Source of the DNA: Asterias rubens
Lineage: Eukaryota; Echinodermata; Asteroidea; Forcipulatida; Asteriidae
Direction: 5' to 3'
Assembly (NCBI RefSeq): GCF_902459465.1
Contig: NC_047070.1
Span: 16,022,156 to 16,086,155 of the forward strand
Length of the DNA: 64,000 nucleotides
The notes under the pieces were generated by a model. That model was not told the origin of the DNA. It made no database searches and saw only the letters and a program-made list of their open reading frames with translations. Shown here piece after piece: positions 1 through 24,800 of this stretch. The position numbers were made by a program, and so were the translations under genes. Numbering within the stretch: the first letter of the stretch is position 1; each line of letters begins with the position of its first letter.

Positions 1-1316
1 ACACTGTTATTCACAATTGAAATCATAAACAAAAAAAATAAATAAAATGAGATTTCTTTTCAATTAGATGATAAGTCTGATAATTTTCTTTTCGGAGGCC
101 AGTTAGTTTTTTTTTAAATAATTATTTTTGAAGAACAAACTGCATAATTACACTGTAATACATTGGTGAATGTTTTGCATTTGAAGGGGGAAAAGGGATT
201 TAACTGCATAATAGAGCAGTTCTTTCTCCCCTGTGATCATTTCTACCTCCCCATATACTTGCTGTATGGGGTTTACATGCATTATTAACTGGCCAACAGA
301 GCTGTGAATAGCGCCCTCTATAGACACGACAAACTTTTAAAAAAATGTTTTGGCGAGAGCAAAAGGAGTAGGCCCCCCCTATGGTGTCCATAAAGTTCTT
401 TGCTTTGTCAAATTTTTCTATTATTTTAATTGAAGAGATTTTAAAATCAAATTTAAACAATATTGAAAATCAAAACGTGCTCACTAATAGAGGAATACAT
501 GAGAAATTGAAACTCATTTGCAATGAAATATAAGATGTAATCACCGAATATCTTTATTTGTGGTAAATATTATTGGTTGCAATAATTCAAAATGTGTTCC
601 AAATAAGTCCTGGTTACATCATTTTAAAAATAGGACGATACTTACATCAAAATACAAAGACTGAAGATCACAGAAAAAAAAGGGAAAACATTTGGGAACA
701 ACTTTCCAATGTGATGACATTGTGCTGATGGACCCCTGAAGTCAAGCACTTGAAACGTGCGCGCATGACATACTGCGCACAACACTCAGCCAATGATAGG
801 TCTTCACTGACCTGTGCTGTGAGAGAGCTGGTTGGGCATGTGATGTCATAAGCAAGGGGGTCTATAAACAAATCTTGCTTGGCAGAAACAGGATACAAGT
901 TAGCATGCTATGTTATGCCAACTGTTTTTAACCCGTTTTTGCTAATTCTTGTTTAGCACATTCATTTTTTTTGTAACAATCAAATTGAGCCTTTACCAAG
1001 ATACAAGTTCAGACCGAGTTTCCCATGCTAAGATTTATTTTAAAATCAACCTTCAACTGAACATCAGTCATATTACAAATAAATTGTATAAACATCACAC
1101 CTTTATTTGATTTTGTTGATGTCAATCTATATTTTGTTTTCCCTTGTTGAATCTTTATTGTTGTTTACATGTAACAACAAATTTCAGTAGCTTAAAGAAA
1201 AGAAATTATTAGTTTTTAAAACAATAAGAACGTCATTCTCTGTTCGGTAGATATTAAAGACGTGTATGTACATTGTTAAGTGTCACCTAAAAGCCTGAGT
1301 AACCATCCAATCAGCA

Positions 1317-1376
1317 GTTGGGCCCATCCCAAGTTGGGCCCACTAAGTTGGGCCCATCCAAAGTTGGGCCTTTCCC
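1317..1376. repeat. Minisatellite, about 4 copies of a 14-16 bp GTTGGGCCC unit
   Basis: Four successive copies of a unit with the core AGTTGGGCCC followed by variable 4-6 bases are visible. It is a simple local repeat with no evident function. Confidence 0.75.
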
Positions 1377-2537
1377 AATTGCAGGTGGAGGATCATCAAG
1401 TTGAAGCATGACATAACTCTCTTGATATATAAAATACTTTCTTGACAGTTTTCCTGTATTGAATTAAATCTACATAAACAGTGAACCACCACACAAGATA
1501 TTTAATGCCACACTTCACAGTATAAAAATGGATACAAGTGAACTGTGGCAACTCACCACAGAAATTTCCAAATAACTTTTCTTTTCTTTTGAGGGTAATC
1601 ATTACTTTCCGATATGCAACCATCTTATTTATTTTCTCCAATAAGAATAATAAGTCAGGTACCTGTTTTGCATTGCATACAATGTATGTTTTATCAGTGC
1701 CAGATTAGGGCACAAGACAATGGCGATGGCTGTATAACGATTCAGTCAGCATTCCGATTCTTAGTTCTAAAATAACACAGGCATACCTGTATATTTCTTG
1801 ATTCTCATGATGTTAAGCAATTCAAACACATGAATAGCAGATTCAAATTAAAGGAAGGCTTCAGAAGGGTTACAGTTTCTAATCTCACCAGAAGCGCTTG
1901 GTGATATCACTACATCAGTGATAAACAAACCATATCCTAACTCATTGTTTGCACCCATCTATTAGTCAGTACTTGCATAAAACCCCCAAAGAAATTATCA
2001 CTGTGAAAATTCCATGATCATATCTTCTCATCAGATACTAAAAGAAGCTTCAAAATCTAACAAACATTGGCCAAAGTGTACAAATATGAGAGGAAAAAAA
2101 CCATTAAAATATCTTTGGTTCATGCCAGTTAGTTACCTTTATGTGAAATAGACAGACAAGAAAAAGGGAAGGCAATCCTATTGTTGGAAAATGGAACAAA
2201 ACATTTTAACAGAAGAACTTCTCTTTTGAAAATTCCATTCCAGGTGATCCTAAAAACCGGTCCCCACCTCTGTCACCGGTTCTCACCATGGAATCCTCCA
2301 CAGTACATGTATACCAATTCTTGACAGTGGAGATTCAAATCACAAACTTAAATCCAGCTTTACAATTCAAAAAAGTGGGAATATATTTGAGAAAAAAAGA
2401 AATAAAAAAAAGCAACAGAATGCACCGGCTCTTAAAGTCGAAGATTATAAAATCGTATATTCCTTTTCGGATTTAAATTTCAAAAAGAGTGGGGAGGGGG
2501 TTATACAAGAAGGGGAAATTATGAATAATTATAAAAA

Positions 2538-2670
2538 ATAGTTAATGGCTCAATATATCCACCCTTGCAAATTCTGTTTCTACCCCATAACAATCTTTCT
2601 TTCGACCCCACCAGTCTTTCTTGAGAAAGATTCTGCTGGGTTCGAGGGTCGGGCCATTAACTATTAGTTT
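2538..2670. repeat. Dispersed repeat with TAGTTAATGG inverted at both ends
   Basis: TAGTTAATGG at the left and its complement at the right bound a block containing TCTGCTGGGTTCGAGGGTC. The right half resembles a block at 49,420-49,485, which reads TCTGCTAGGGGTTGAAACATC and is also followed by GCCATTAACTATT. They are two degraded members of one family, of unknown class. Confidence 0.5.
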
Positions 2671-3119
2671 TCCTTATTTATACCATAGATCCTTGTGGTG
2701 GTAAGCAGTTTGTAACACGCAACTCAGTTTTCTGATTAATATTCTAAAAAGTATGTGAACCTTTGCATGGTGGAGTTACTTAATAAGGTTTGCGGTAACA
2801 CCACGATTATATACATGAACATATATCAGAATGAGTTGTGGTGGTTTTGAAAAGAACAAGTGGTTTAAACAATTGGATAATACAATCAAAAAGGTATGCT
2901 CGGATTGACAGGCTGCAGCATCAGAAGCCAGCTTCCTCCTGAAGACAACCATGCAAAACAGGACTTATGGAAAAGTGCTAGGCAGAGCAAGACTTTCTTC
3001 TCTGTTTCTCAATTTTTGAATGAAAACGCTAAGAAACCCCCAAAACGAGATAATGAGCTGATCTGCGGAATGGTTGCTCACCACAGGTCTAGAATTACAC
3101 ACAGCCCACGGAGGCTATG

Positions 3120-3255
3120 ACCTCTGTTGTCCTTGGTCTTGGCATTGGTGCCCCTACAAATGTTTCCCATTGATTTTAAGATTAACCAATGGAAGTGCCC
3201 CTTGGCAAAATGAAATTGGCCTTGCCCTTTCAAAGGTTAAATTCCAGGTCTGTTA
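3120..3255 (+). repeat. Dispersed repeat family copy 1
   Basis: Contains TTGGTCTTGGCATTGGTGCC and GAAGTGCCCCTTGGCAAAAT. The same motifs occur in reverse orientation at about 9,835-9,975 and, more diverged, at 24,050-24,180. All three copies are non-coding, in introns or flanking DNA. Confidence 0.6.
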
Positions 3256-3846
3256 CCAATGTCCCTTTCAAAACTACCACAACTTGTAGAGCAATTATTT
3301 TAATGAATATGGTGTTCCTGCAAATCACAGCATACATTTTATAACATTAAAGGGTTAAATTGGTAATGGATTATAAAGGGTGGAGTGACAATTTGATTTA
3401 AGGTATGAGGTATTAATAGTTGCCTGAATTTCTTAGAAGGCTGAATACTTGTTTTCAGCTCTTACTATTAAACAATTAAAAAAAGTATTTCCCAGTTCCC
3501 ACAAAAGATTGGGGTTTGAACTTTTGACCAACACTACATTTGTTGTTTTAATAAGTAGCATCATCTTGACAAGTGGCAGGGAAGATGTGTCACTGCATTG
3601 TGGTACATTTTAATGGTTCAAATTTATGCCCAACTGGCTTTCTTAAAATAGGTACATATTTAACAGTCTCACACATTGGCCAATGTTTTTAGTGACACTG
3701 CTCAAGATTAAGCAAATCCTCTGCTAATCTCTTCACAATCCAGGTACAATCCACAGTAGCTATACCAACTAATCCCTTGACTAATCATCCCTCAAAGTGG
3801 GCTTAATCTGACCTCTCAGTATGAGAACGTTATCTTTATTTTTCCT

Positions 3847-15321
<11,475 letters not shown>

Positions 15322-16306
15322 GATGGTGAGATCCTCGAACCTTACGGCACTGGGAGGAAATAATCGTCTGTATTCAGAAAAGTCAGGTTTTCCCCGCTTG
15401 AAAACGGCAACTCCGTAGAGGAATTTGTATCCAAAATGCTCGAACCGGCTTCCTACTCTTTAACACATGTACGTGAATACCGTATGTTTCGCACCACTTC
15501 AAATAGAATCAGTCGAGCTTTCGATGACAAATAACAGTACCCTTTCCGGTAAAAGTGAACCAAATGCAGTTGATTTCAATAGACTATACCTTTCTGAGTC
15601 CAGATATAATTTTTTTGTTCCGTTTTGAGTCGACTTTTTAGTAAAATTAGTTCACATTTCGATCACGGATAAAATATTTTAGTGTATATTTCGCCATGTG
15701 ATGAAAGCGTGTGTATGAATGAAAACCGGAAACTGGGCAGACAGTTCCATTTTATTTTAGGTGTAAATTTATATGTAAAAAATTGCCTCAAGTTTTGTGA
15801 GACCATAATTATTTTTATTTTTATAGAATTGTTCTTTCAAATGTGATTGATTAACTAATAAAGGTTATCAAAAGTTAGGTAAAGTTGTTATTTTGTAGTA
15901 TTGTAGCTTTTACAAGTTTAGTATTTTGTGGGGAAATATTGAGCACTTACCTATAATAGAGTTGACTAGCTTACTCGCAAGCAGTGGTACGGTGCACAGA
16001 CGGACGGACGGACGAACGTCCGCGCATTTGCTGCTGACGTTTTCGTGGGGCACTGAAGGTCATTTGACGCATCATGTAACATTTCAGTAATTATATAAAC
16101 ATTATCTTTTTGATACAAAAAGGAAAAGATGCAAAATAAATGTGGCAATTTATTTTTTGTCGATTCAGGGAAAATATATTTGAATGCATTTGATTCGAAT
16201 ACTAGATTTTAAGACAACTAATAATTGCTTCCATTCCAGATCAGAGAGAGGACATGGAGTTTGAGGATGGATCGAGGAGTGTGGTGATCTTGAAGCAGAT
16301 TTTGAG
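15322..16306. promoter_or_regulatory. Divergent intergenic region between eRF1 and PSTK
   Basis: About 985 bp separate the two start codons, which point away from each other. The region must contain both 5' UTRs and probably both core promoters. No clear TATA box or CpG-dense core was recognised. A possible 3' splice site (TTCCAG, ending 16,238) before the PSTK start suggests its 5' UTR is spliced. Confidence 0.5.
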
Positions 16307-19300
16307 ATGGAGGAGACATCACTGAAAGTCCTTGAGCGTCTTGGAGAAAGCAAGATATGTCTAGCCGCGCTCTGTGGTTTACCAGGTGCTGGGAAGACGT
16401 CACTGGCCGAGTCTTTGATGGGGCCATGTTACAATCTCCATGAAGGGAGGCCAGAACTTAGAGATCCTACTGTCCTGCATCTTTGCTATGATGAAGTCAT
16501 CCCAAGACATCTTCAGATCGAGATGATAAGAGAAGATGATGCCCCCAGAGCAACCACACTACAGATTGTAATGAGAATTCTCTACATTAATTTAGCATAA
16601 AAAATTGAGATTTTACCTGTGGGGCCACCTACTGAATCCAATGTTTCTTTCTTTGTATTGGCTTCAGTAAATCCGTTACTATGGTTACAAGACAATTGTG
16701 TCATTGTGTTTCGGACATCATGTCTGTGTAACTTAAATTTCATTTTACTCTATCATCAATCATGAGAATGGGTATGTTGTATCCCCCAAACAAGTAATCC
16801 CTCTTTTCTTCAATACCTCAAAATTTACTCTCTTTTTTTTATAAACTTGGAATCGTCAATGTAATATTTTCATCAAAAATGTGTTCTAGACTTACACTAC
16901 ATTGATTTTGTTCTTCTTTCCAGCCTGAGGTATCGCCATGGAAAACCTACCGGAAAGAGATCATCAGCTCTGTTGACTTCATCTTGGAAAGAATTCATTG
17001 CAGCAAAACACTGAATCTAAGAGATGTCTTCATTGATTTAGACAGACACACAAGAAGCCAAGATATTTCACCAATTGCTATAGAAGTACGGAAGATTGTC
17101 TGGAGTTTCTTTCTGTTTATAGTTCATATGTAATTTCCTTGGGTCAATTGAACTCTTGGAAAAATTTTACGACCTGGCTGGTTTTTTTTTGGGGGGGGGG
17201 GGGCACTGTGAGTCAAAAATGGCCCAATTTTGACCATTGTTTACAAACTGTTTTTTTTTTCTCTTTTTTTTTCTGGATGTATATATGCGGTAACCCTTCT
17301 TCTCAGGTAAGAAAACGTTTCAGTGGTTTTGAAGTTAATTAAGGGCGGCTGAATTGGTGGGGACGTGCGGAAAATTATCCTGAAAGATGGGATAGGCAAT
17401 GAACTGCATTGGGACCAAGGCCCATTGTCGCATAAAGCCTGTTAGCGTTATAACAACTTGCTAAACCTCACAAAGATATTGCTTTTAACAGAAACAAGTG
17501 TACAGTGTACACTGTTGCTGCTGGTGCCCCACTCGTCTATATTTGCTAAGCAGTGTATTCTGCTTAACAGCTTAATGAAATTGGGCCCAGGCCAGGTTGT
17601 TAGAATGGTTTCTTTCTTGGCATTTCACCTCTGTGTGCCCTGGTTTGAACCCCCCCCCCCCCATGTGTAGTTGGGATTTCAGTCCATACCTGATTGTGTG
17701 GGTTTCCCCATTGGGGTTTTCCTCCCACATCTTTCACTTAAATTTCTACAACATCTTCTCATCACAGTCTGCATCCCAAGGTTACAGTGCAAGATGCTGT
17801 TGAGGGTTCCTTGGTTTCACAACAAGAAATATAGGCCCCTATTAAAACTGGAACAATTTTTTTCTCTTTTTAGGTTCGGATGAAACTGTTGTCATTGTTT
17901 CGAGACCAGCTGATGTCTAGATTGATGAAGGTTGAGACTCCTCCATCCAGTGAATGTGAACTTGAGACATCATCGATTGTCTTCCTTATTGATGACAATA
18001 TGTTCTACAGAAGCATGAGATATGAGTATTATCAGTTGGCAAGGAAACGTGAGTGTAAATGTAACTTTCGGCACTCTCTGAACAACTCGTAGAACTTTTG
18101 ACCCGATTTGGAAATGCGTACTTGTCAAAGCAATGATCTCTGCAAAGGAACACTCTGATGATGTAGAGGAAACTTTAGCTGTAATATTTTAACTAAATAG
18201 AGTCGGAGATAAAAAAAATATGATGCGCTTGTTCAGAGGACAAGAATAAATTTTAATAAAATCTCAAGTGAACTATTAAGGTATTGTAAAAAGTTGAAAC
18301 TATTATTTCCTTGTTCTAAGGGAAAGCTTTTAACTCATTCGGATTCTTATTGTTTGTTGCAAAAATCTTTTAAGTTTGAAAAAAATTTTGTTTCAATCTA
18401 AGAATTTTGAGACTGCCTTTAGTTTTTAAATATTCATTAATTTTACTTTCTTGTAGATTCTGCAGGATTTTGTCAGATTTATTTACAATGTAGTTCCGAT
18501 GAGGCCATTGCAAGGAATGCGAAACGTCAACAGGCCGTTTCCATGGAGACAATAATCAAAATGGCTGGCAAGATGGAAGCACCAAACCAACAAGCTGCAT
18601 CATGGGAAAGAAATGTCGTTCAGATCCTTGTTGAAAACGTTGATAGTGACGACACCCTGTAAGAATAAATAAGCCACTTCGGAATGTCAGCGGCGCACGT
18701 CTGTTACTGCTGACAACGGGGTTTGTCTATCTCCCGTAACCTTTTGACAATACCCACTGGTATTGTCAAAAGGTTATTGGAGATAGACAACATGCGTTGT
18801 CAGCAGTAACAGACATGCGCAGCTGGAACTCTGAAGTGGCTTATTCTCCTCTAATTTTCCCCCGAATAAAAACATTGTGCTCTCTGTGTTGGCAGCTATT
18901 GGTAAAAGAACTTGTTTACACTGATGTGTATTAAGCGCTGTATACTCTGTACTTTCTCAAGCCATAATAGTGTCTTGCTGTGTCAAGATCAGAACTCAAA
19001 CCCGACCACAACATGTGTATATGAAAATCAAACTTTGATGCTTTATGGACATAATTGTAACAGAGATTTAAAGATCATTTTTATCTTGAAAGGTCTGCTT
19101 TGTGGAGTTTGATTTCACGAGCTCTGATGGCACCAGAGTCTCCATTACAAGAAGATAATATTGAAGAGAAGGTAAGTTTGAAGAACTCTTACTGAGAAAA
19201 ATCATAAGATTAACCAAGTCTTGAGGATGGAAGTGTAATCTGTTGTTATCTGAGAGGTTTGGTTTTTAACACCATAGAAGGAACAGTAAATTTGTTATGA

Positions 19301-20080
19301 ATACTTCATTATCAGTCTCTCGTCGTAATCTCTGGAGTGACGTCTCAGACTCAATAATGTTTTCTATATAGTGTGTTTTCACGGTGCAAATTCTTAAATC
19401 TCTCTGTGTTGATCTTTACAGGATTCTTGCCGTGCTGTTTGTGCCACCAATGTAATTCACCGGGTTGATCAAATACTGCGGAAGTGTGTTGCTAAGACAA
19501 TGACCTTGGCTAAAGGTACGCCATGTTTCAAAGTGAAGACCCTTTTGGCAAGAACACCGCTCTTTTGCTTTTAAACCTCACTGCCTTGTCATACACTCTG
19601 ATGTGTAATGCATATGATCTTCTAAATTCTTGTTTGTATACAAAATACTGTTTTGTTAAATCTTGACATGATAAATTTGAAGGAGGAATATCGGGGGTGA
19701 ATTTCACAAAGAGTTATCTCAAGTTAGGATGAAGTAATCGTTCTTAGTTTGGACTAAGATGTTAATAACTCCTTGTGAAATCAACACCCCTGTTTTTACA
19801 ATTTCTGAATAGTTTCAAGCCGTTTCCTTATTGAAAAAAGTAGTTAATTTTCTTTTGTATTTTTGGTCTCATAGATAAAGGCTCGATGACCAAAGCTGAG
19901 CTGAAAACCCTGGCAGCCAAACTCAACTCTGTGAGACAGAGTTTACTCCAGCAGGTTCGTGATTGCACTGTTGTCCCACCACCACTAGATGCTGAAGAAA
20001 CAACCTCCAGAGGTGATGAACCAAACAACTTTAAGACATTCACAATAGAGTTGTTTGATAAACAGCTGGAAGCAAGTTGA
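16307..20080 (+). CDS. PSTK: L-seryl-tRNA(Sec) kinase (PSTK), 7 exons, complete
   Basis: PSTK phosphorylates Ser-tRNA(Sec) so that SepSecS can convert it to Sec-tRNA(Sec), a cytosolic step of selenoprotein synthesis. Exons: 16307-16567, 16924-17085, 17874-18048, 18457-18658, 19093-19171, 19422-19515, 19875-20080. Phases agree and yield 392 aa, longer than human (about 350). The P-loop GLPGAGKT is at residues 24-31. Exon 3 gives the family motif IDDNMFYRSMRYEYYQLARK, and exon 4 GFCQIYLQC followed by the ARN..R..A basic segment. The C-terminal half (HRVDQILRKCVAKTM) fits the tRNA-binding region of eukaryotic PSTK. A TGA stop at 16,262 in the same frame supports ATG 16,307 as the start. Exon 1 donor (ATT|GTAATG) is weaker than the others. 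Its presence implies a selenocysteine pathway in this animal. Confidence 0.95.
17600..17765 (+). repeat. tRNA-derived SINE with CCTCCCAC-type tail, in PSTK intron 2
   Basis: GGTTGTTAGAATGG (A-box-like) is followed by GGTTTGAACCC (B box, 17,642-17,652), a run of 14 C, and a body with GTGTGGGTTTCCCC and TTTTCCTCCCACATCTTTCAC. The latter recalls body modules shared by SINEs in many marine animals; family not determined. Confidence 0.6.
18667..18845. mobile_element. Foldback MITE (AATAAGCCACTTC ends), PSTK intron 4
   Basis: About 85-bp arms: AATAAGCCACTTC at left, GAAGTGGCTTATT at right, with CTGTTACTGCTGACAAC inverted inside. The centre is CAATACCCACTGGTATTG. It begins a few bases after the exon 4 splice donor. 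Confidence 0.85.
19695..19790. repeat. Short foldback repeat (TTTCACAA ends)
   Basis: GTGAATTTCACAAAGAGTTA at left and ACTCCTTGTGAAATCAAC at right, with AACTTAGGA-like motifs inside. It is a short relative of the palindrome at 25,265-25,464. Another diverged relative is at about 23,690-23,760. Confidence 0.6.
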
Positions 20081-20429
20081 CCCCGCCGAACATGAACATG
20101 GAAATCAACAAGATTTTAAAGTAATAACATGTGGCGATAGACAACCTTGATCATGGACCAAAAATCTAAAACCTTGATAACCTTCGAGCAACTGAAGCTA
20201 GGAAGACTTTACAAAGTTGGGATGCATGGTTCAGCAGGAGCACCATACAGTGTCGTGTCAAGTGAAGAGACAATCAGCTACTCAAGAATAGTACTTGGAA
20301 ACGAAAGAACAAACAAGAGACTTAAAACAATGACTATTTGAGATGAATAATGTTTTATTGGTAACAAAATCTTATGTAATGATGAATTAGGTTTGCGTTT
20401 ATAACTAAAATATGCACCGATTAAAATGC

Positions 20430-20618
20430 ATAAAGGCTGAGTCACACTGCAGCGATAACGAAAACGATAATGATCACGACGCAGAGAGAACGCATTCTAT
20501 TGGTTGAATTGTTCCACGCAGAATACGCACACACCTATTCAACCAATGGAATGCGTTCTCTTTGCGTCGTTACCGTTATCATTCTCATTATCGCTGCAGT
20601 GGGACCAGGCCTTAACAA
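20430..20618. mobile_element. Foldback MITE (GTCACACTGCAGCGATAACG ends)
   Basis: Nearly the whole 185 bp is palindromic: GAACGCATTCTATTGGTTGAA pairs with TTCAACCAATGGAATGCGTTC, and the ends carry CTGCAGCGATAACG and its complement. It lies just after the PSTK stop and may fall within its 3' UTR. A diverged copy is at 12,000-12,140. Confidence 0.8.
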
Positions 20619-21844
20619 AGAGCTTTTGTTTGAATTGTCATTCTCTGCATTTCTGTTTTCTTAATATGCCATTGGATGATGAAACTTCTTTTTAAATTGA
20701 AAGTTGTATTTTTGCAGTTAAAATGCGAGCGATGTATTCTGGTGTTGGTTTATGACTAACAATAACTTTCTGAATATGTCAAAACTAACAAATCTGGCAT
20801 TATCACTGTATGAAAATTCGTAGAAACATAACTACAACATTTGCATTTGCACTAAATGAAGTGAGAAAATAGCCAAGAGTACAGACAACTTTAAAGGATA
20901 CTTCAGTTTTCAATGGCAAAGAGGAAATCTGCAAATCAGCTGAAAGGTTGTAGGCAAGCTAAATAAAAAACATTTTATGTGTGCTCCTGTCAAACTTGTA
21001 AAACGGGTACATCTGTTAAGTTTCTTTGATACATGCCTACATTAAACTGGAAAAAAACTTGTAATTGTAGTTGTGTGTCAACAATATTTCGACAAACCTT
21101 CCAAGTGAAGAATTCTTTCTAAAATCTTTAACCACCTCGCGTCGGTATTTTTAAAAATATTTTCAAAGTCCAGTATTATTTCTCGGAGGTTTTGGAGCTT
21201 CTCGAGTATAATTTTCCTTTAAAAAATATCGTTGCCACAATGAGACTCTTGACTCAACAAAGGAGAGACAACAAAAGTTCTCATAATTAGTTCTGGGATT
21301 CGATGTGTGGGAAAATTGAGTAGACACTCGCCCTGATTTGCAGAACCTTGGCAGTGAGCCATAAAACAACAGGACAAGGGTCCGAAATCTGGGTTAAACA
21401 ATATCCATTTGAAAGGGATTTTACAAGTCATGTTTTCAGGGCCTGCTGTCGATCATTAACTAGGTGATAACAAGCATTCTACAGTAGGTGTCTGCCTCAT
21501 CACACTACACACTGGAAAGTGCGGGTGGACAAAGTGTCGGCAGTCCACATTTTGGCAGAAAATCAGAAATTGTTCCAGACGTTAACAAATGTTTGCCAGA
21601 AGTATGTCCCAAAAAGATCCGTCATGAAGTGGTTAAATGGTCTTTTGTTTTTAAATCTATCCCAGCATCTATAGGTAATTTATGTGCTCTATATTTGGAA
21701 GTTTCTTAAACAAAACTGTAATTGTGTTGTTATTTGCCTGCACACTTCCTCTGGTTGGCAAAATGTGGCGCACATTGTCGGACATCAAACTGAACAGAAC
21801 GAGGATGGAAATTTTGGGGTCTCTAGGATTGGGGGAGGGGGCAG

Positions 21845-24800
21845 TCAGGCAGTCAAACCGTGCTTCTCCATGTAATGTCTGAAACAAAAGAAGATCAGAA
21901 CAAGGAATTTTAAACATGGCTTAATTTATTTAATTGTCAAATAAAAATAATAACTTTTTTCAAAACCATTTTTCTTTACTTTTCAAATCTAGTGAAAACT
22001 AATTTCACATACCTTCGAGCGTTAAACAAAAGGGCATCTTTTCGTTCTTTGTAGGACATCTGCCGTGTCTTGGAAGATTTACCAAATGTTGGTGAGGAGA
22101 ATTTTAACGACTACAAAGAAGACAAAACAGAAATTTTTTATTATCAACATTTCAAATCATTTTGTTATGGTACGGTCAAACAATTTGCAGATCCTGCAAA
22201 ATGATTTGGTCTGTGATACCTGTGTTGATTAGAAACCAATAAAAGTAAGCCAAAAAATTTGAATCTCCAAAGATTGTTTTGAGGTGACTTTTGGCAATTT
22301 AGATATCCCTGGTGTCTCATTGTGAATGCTGTGGCCAGAGACACAGTTGGTACCTGCTGCAACCTCACTAAACTAAATGGGTTCAACATTTTTGATGAAA
22401 ATACAGAGACAGTTCTTCGCTGTTTTCAAGTAGACACTGTATTCAGCTGAAAACTATCACTGGTGACTTTTATTGGTGATAAAAACCAATCTATGAACCT
22501 ACCTTACAAAACTATCGGGATACACCAATTCAAAGATCAAATTTATTTTCAATGTACCCTTTAAAAAGCAATACATCATTCTAGAAAACTTTAGAGGACT
22601 TCACTGACAAGGTCCGTAGATTGTTTTGTATGCATTAACAATAACAAGCTATAAATACTTACACTTGGTGATGGGGTTGATGGAGGAGGGGCACAGGCTC
22701 CGCCCAACTCCTTTTGCTCTATCCTTTCTGGAGAATCAGGAGGCACTACTGATACACAGCCTTCTAAGATGTTTGTTATCGTGGTATCAACACAATTTGT
22801 TATTCCTAAAAAAGGAAAATGAACAATAAATTTGAATTTTGATAATAGTTTTAGTTCTTATTGTGCTTCTGTCAGATAGCAAAAAATTCCATTTACTATT
22901 TAAATTCTGACAATCTCACTTCATATAGAAATACAGTTGGGCCTGGAGGTCGAAGGTGGCTTCGCTCCTCTTCTGATATCAATGGGACGATGGTTCTACT
23001 CTTCTAAAAGAAGGGACCCCTTAATTGTGGAATCACAAGCTGCCATGTACTATCAGGGAAGTGACATCTACTGACACTTTCAAGCACCAAATTGAAACTC
23101 AATTATTTCTTAGTTTATGATCTGTTTGTTCCAATGTATTTTCCTGTTTTCTTTGTGTAAATTATTGAATGACAGGCGCTTTGTTCTTTATCATCATATC
23201 GCTCGCAGGCAGGATCGCCGGCCGCATCTCCAATCTTCCCTGTCCTTTATGCAGGCAGGCAACTCTGTTGTGGTCTCTACCCCAGCATCTTTCTCAGGAC
23301 ACCAACAAAGCTCAACTTCTGGTCTTCCCCTCAGGTTCACCCCATGAATAGGTTCCCACAGCGCCAGACGACTTGCAGGCAGTTGAGGGTGCCTGCAGCA
23401 GTGACCTTATAAATGACAGTATTATTATTACTCACCCAGATCTGTTCTTATTGTAGCCTCAGCGACATGTGGAAGTACTTCTTTGACCTGTTGAACCATC
23501 ATGCAGAGTTGATCATTCTCAGCATCAGTCCTTGCTGCAGAGTCTCCTTGCTGGGTACTGTTAGGGGAACCAGTGGTGGATGAAGCCCCTTGGGATGGGG
23601 GAGACGGTGTAGTCTGCTGGGGAACAGGCTGTGGCCTGGTCGCTGTGGGAAAGAATTGTCTAAGTTAAGTAAAACAAAACAAACCTTAGCTAGATTTCAC
23701 AAAGAGTAAAGACTAGTCTTATCTTGAGTTAGGACAAATTACTCATAACTTAGGACCTGCTTTAAGTTTTTGGCCAAGAAATTTCCTTTAGCAGCTTTTT
23801 AAAAGTGGGCCCAGTTCAGAAGTGAAAAAAAAAATGGAAGAACCTTGCTATTGACTATAAACCCACCTTCTGGTTGGTAAACATAGGATCTTTTGATGTA
23901 TTCAGCCTTGTCTGCACTTGTGAATGGAGTGATCTGAGTGCCTAGTTCTTGTGCCATGAGACTCTGAACACGTCTTGAATAATCATCCAAAGATTCTGAA
24001 CCCAACTTTCTTTGGGACGGCAGCAATCTGTAAAAAAAAGACAGCAGGTATTCAGGATTTTCATCTTTGAGAGGGAAAAGCTAAATTTATTTTGCAAAGA
24101 GCACTTCCATTAAAAAACCTTATAGGATATGGGGGGAACTTTTGAATGAGCACCAAGGCTAAGACCAGTGCCACAGAAGACTAGGCCTCTTTGTAAATCC
24201 AGGCCTGCACATGTAAGTTTGAAATGAGGTACTTGACATGGAACTGAGTGAATATAAAGACCCTATCAAGTAAAATACCTAATACGGAAATGTGTGAGCC
24301 AAACATATACTGGTCTATACTTACGGATGAATAAACCTTGGCCATTGTACCTACCTCACATGGAAGCGTGTGAATGGGACGAAGAGAAACCAAAAGATGT
24401 CTTTCCAGAGGCTACTGCCGAGGCTTTCAACGTGTACTCCTAGGAACGGTCTCCTCACTGTGAGGATGATTGGTTGTATTGGCTCCCCGAGGTCAAACGG
24501 CCAAGTACTGCAAACAAGTGTATACTTTTATCTTAGTCTCCTGGTAAGGTAAGGTTCATTTTATTTGCAACCACATACGATTGGATTCAATATAAAAAAA
24601 TACAAAAACTTTCAAAATACATCACAAAAACTTTAAAATCATTAAACTATGTATTTACAAGATAAAGGTACAAAAATATGTGTATACGATGACTAATGCA
24701 AGCTAGTCGAACTGATAAGGCCTATTAAAAACTCACTCTGTGGTAGTGAAGTGAACAACAAAATCTACCTGGCAAGTAGACACACACATGGAGTTACCAC

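Larger units (their letters stand above)
1..3846. other. Intergenic DNA left of eRF1; no supported gene
   Basis: This stretch lies downstream of the eRF1 stop codon. I see no open frame with recognisable protein similarity or a credible exon with splice sites. It holds a short GC-rich minisatellite (1,317-1,376), an imperfect inverted structure near 2,538-2,670, and a dispersed-repeat copy at about 3,120-3,255. Part of it may be eRF1 3' UTR, but an AATAAA on the minus strand lies only a few bases after the stop. Confidence 0.6.

Noticed and set aside
668-898. Minus 76-codon frame
   Set aside because: No domain or splice context recognised; could be part of an old repeat.
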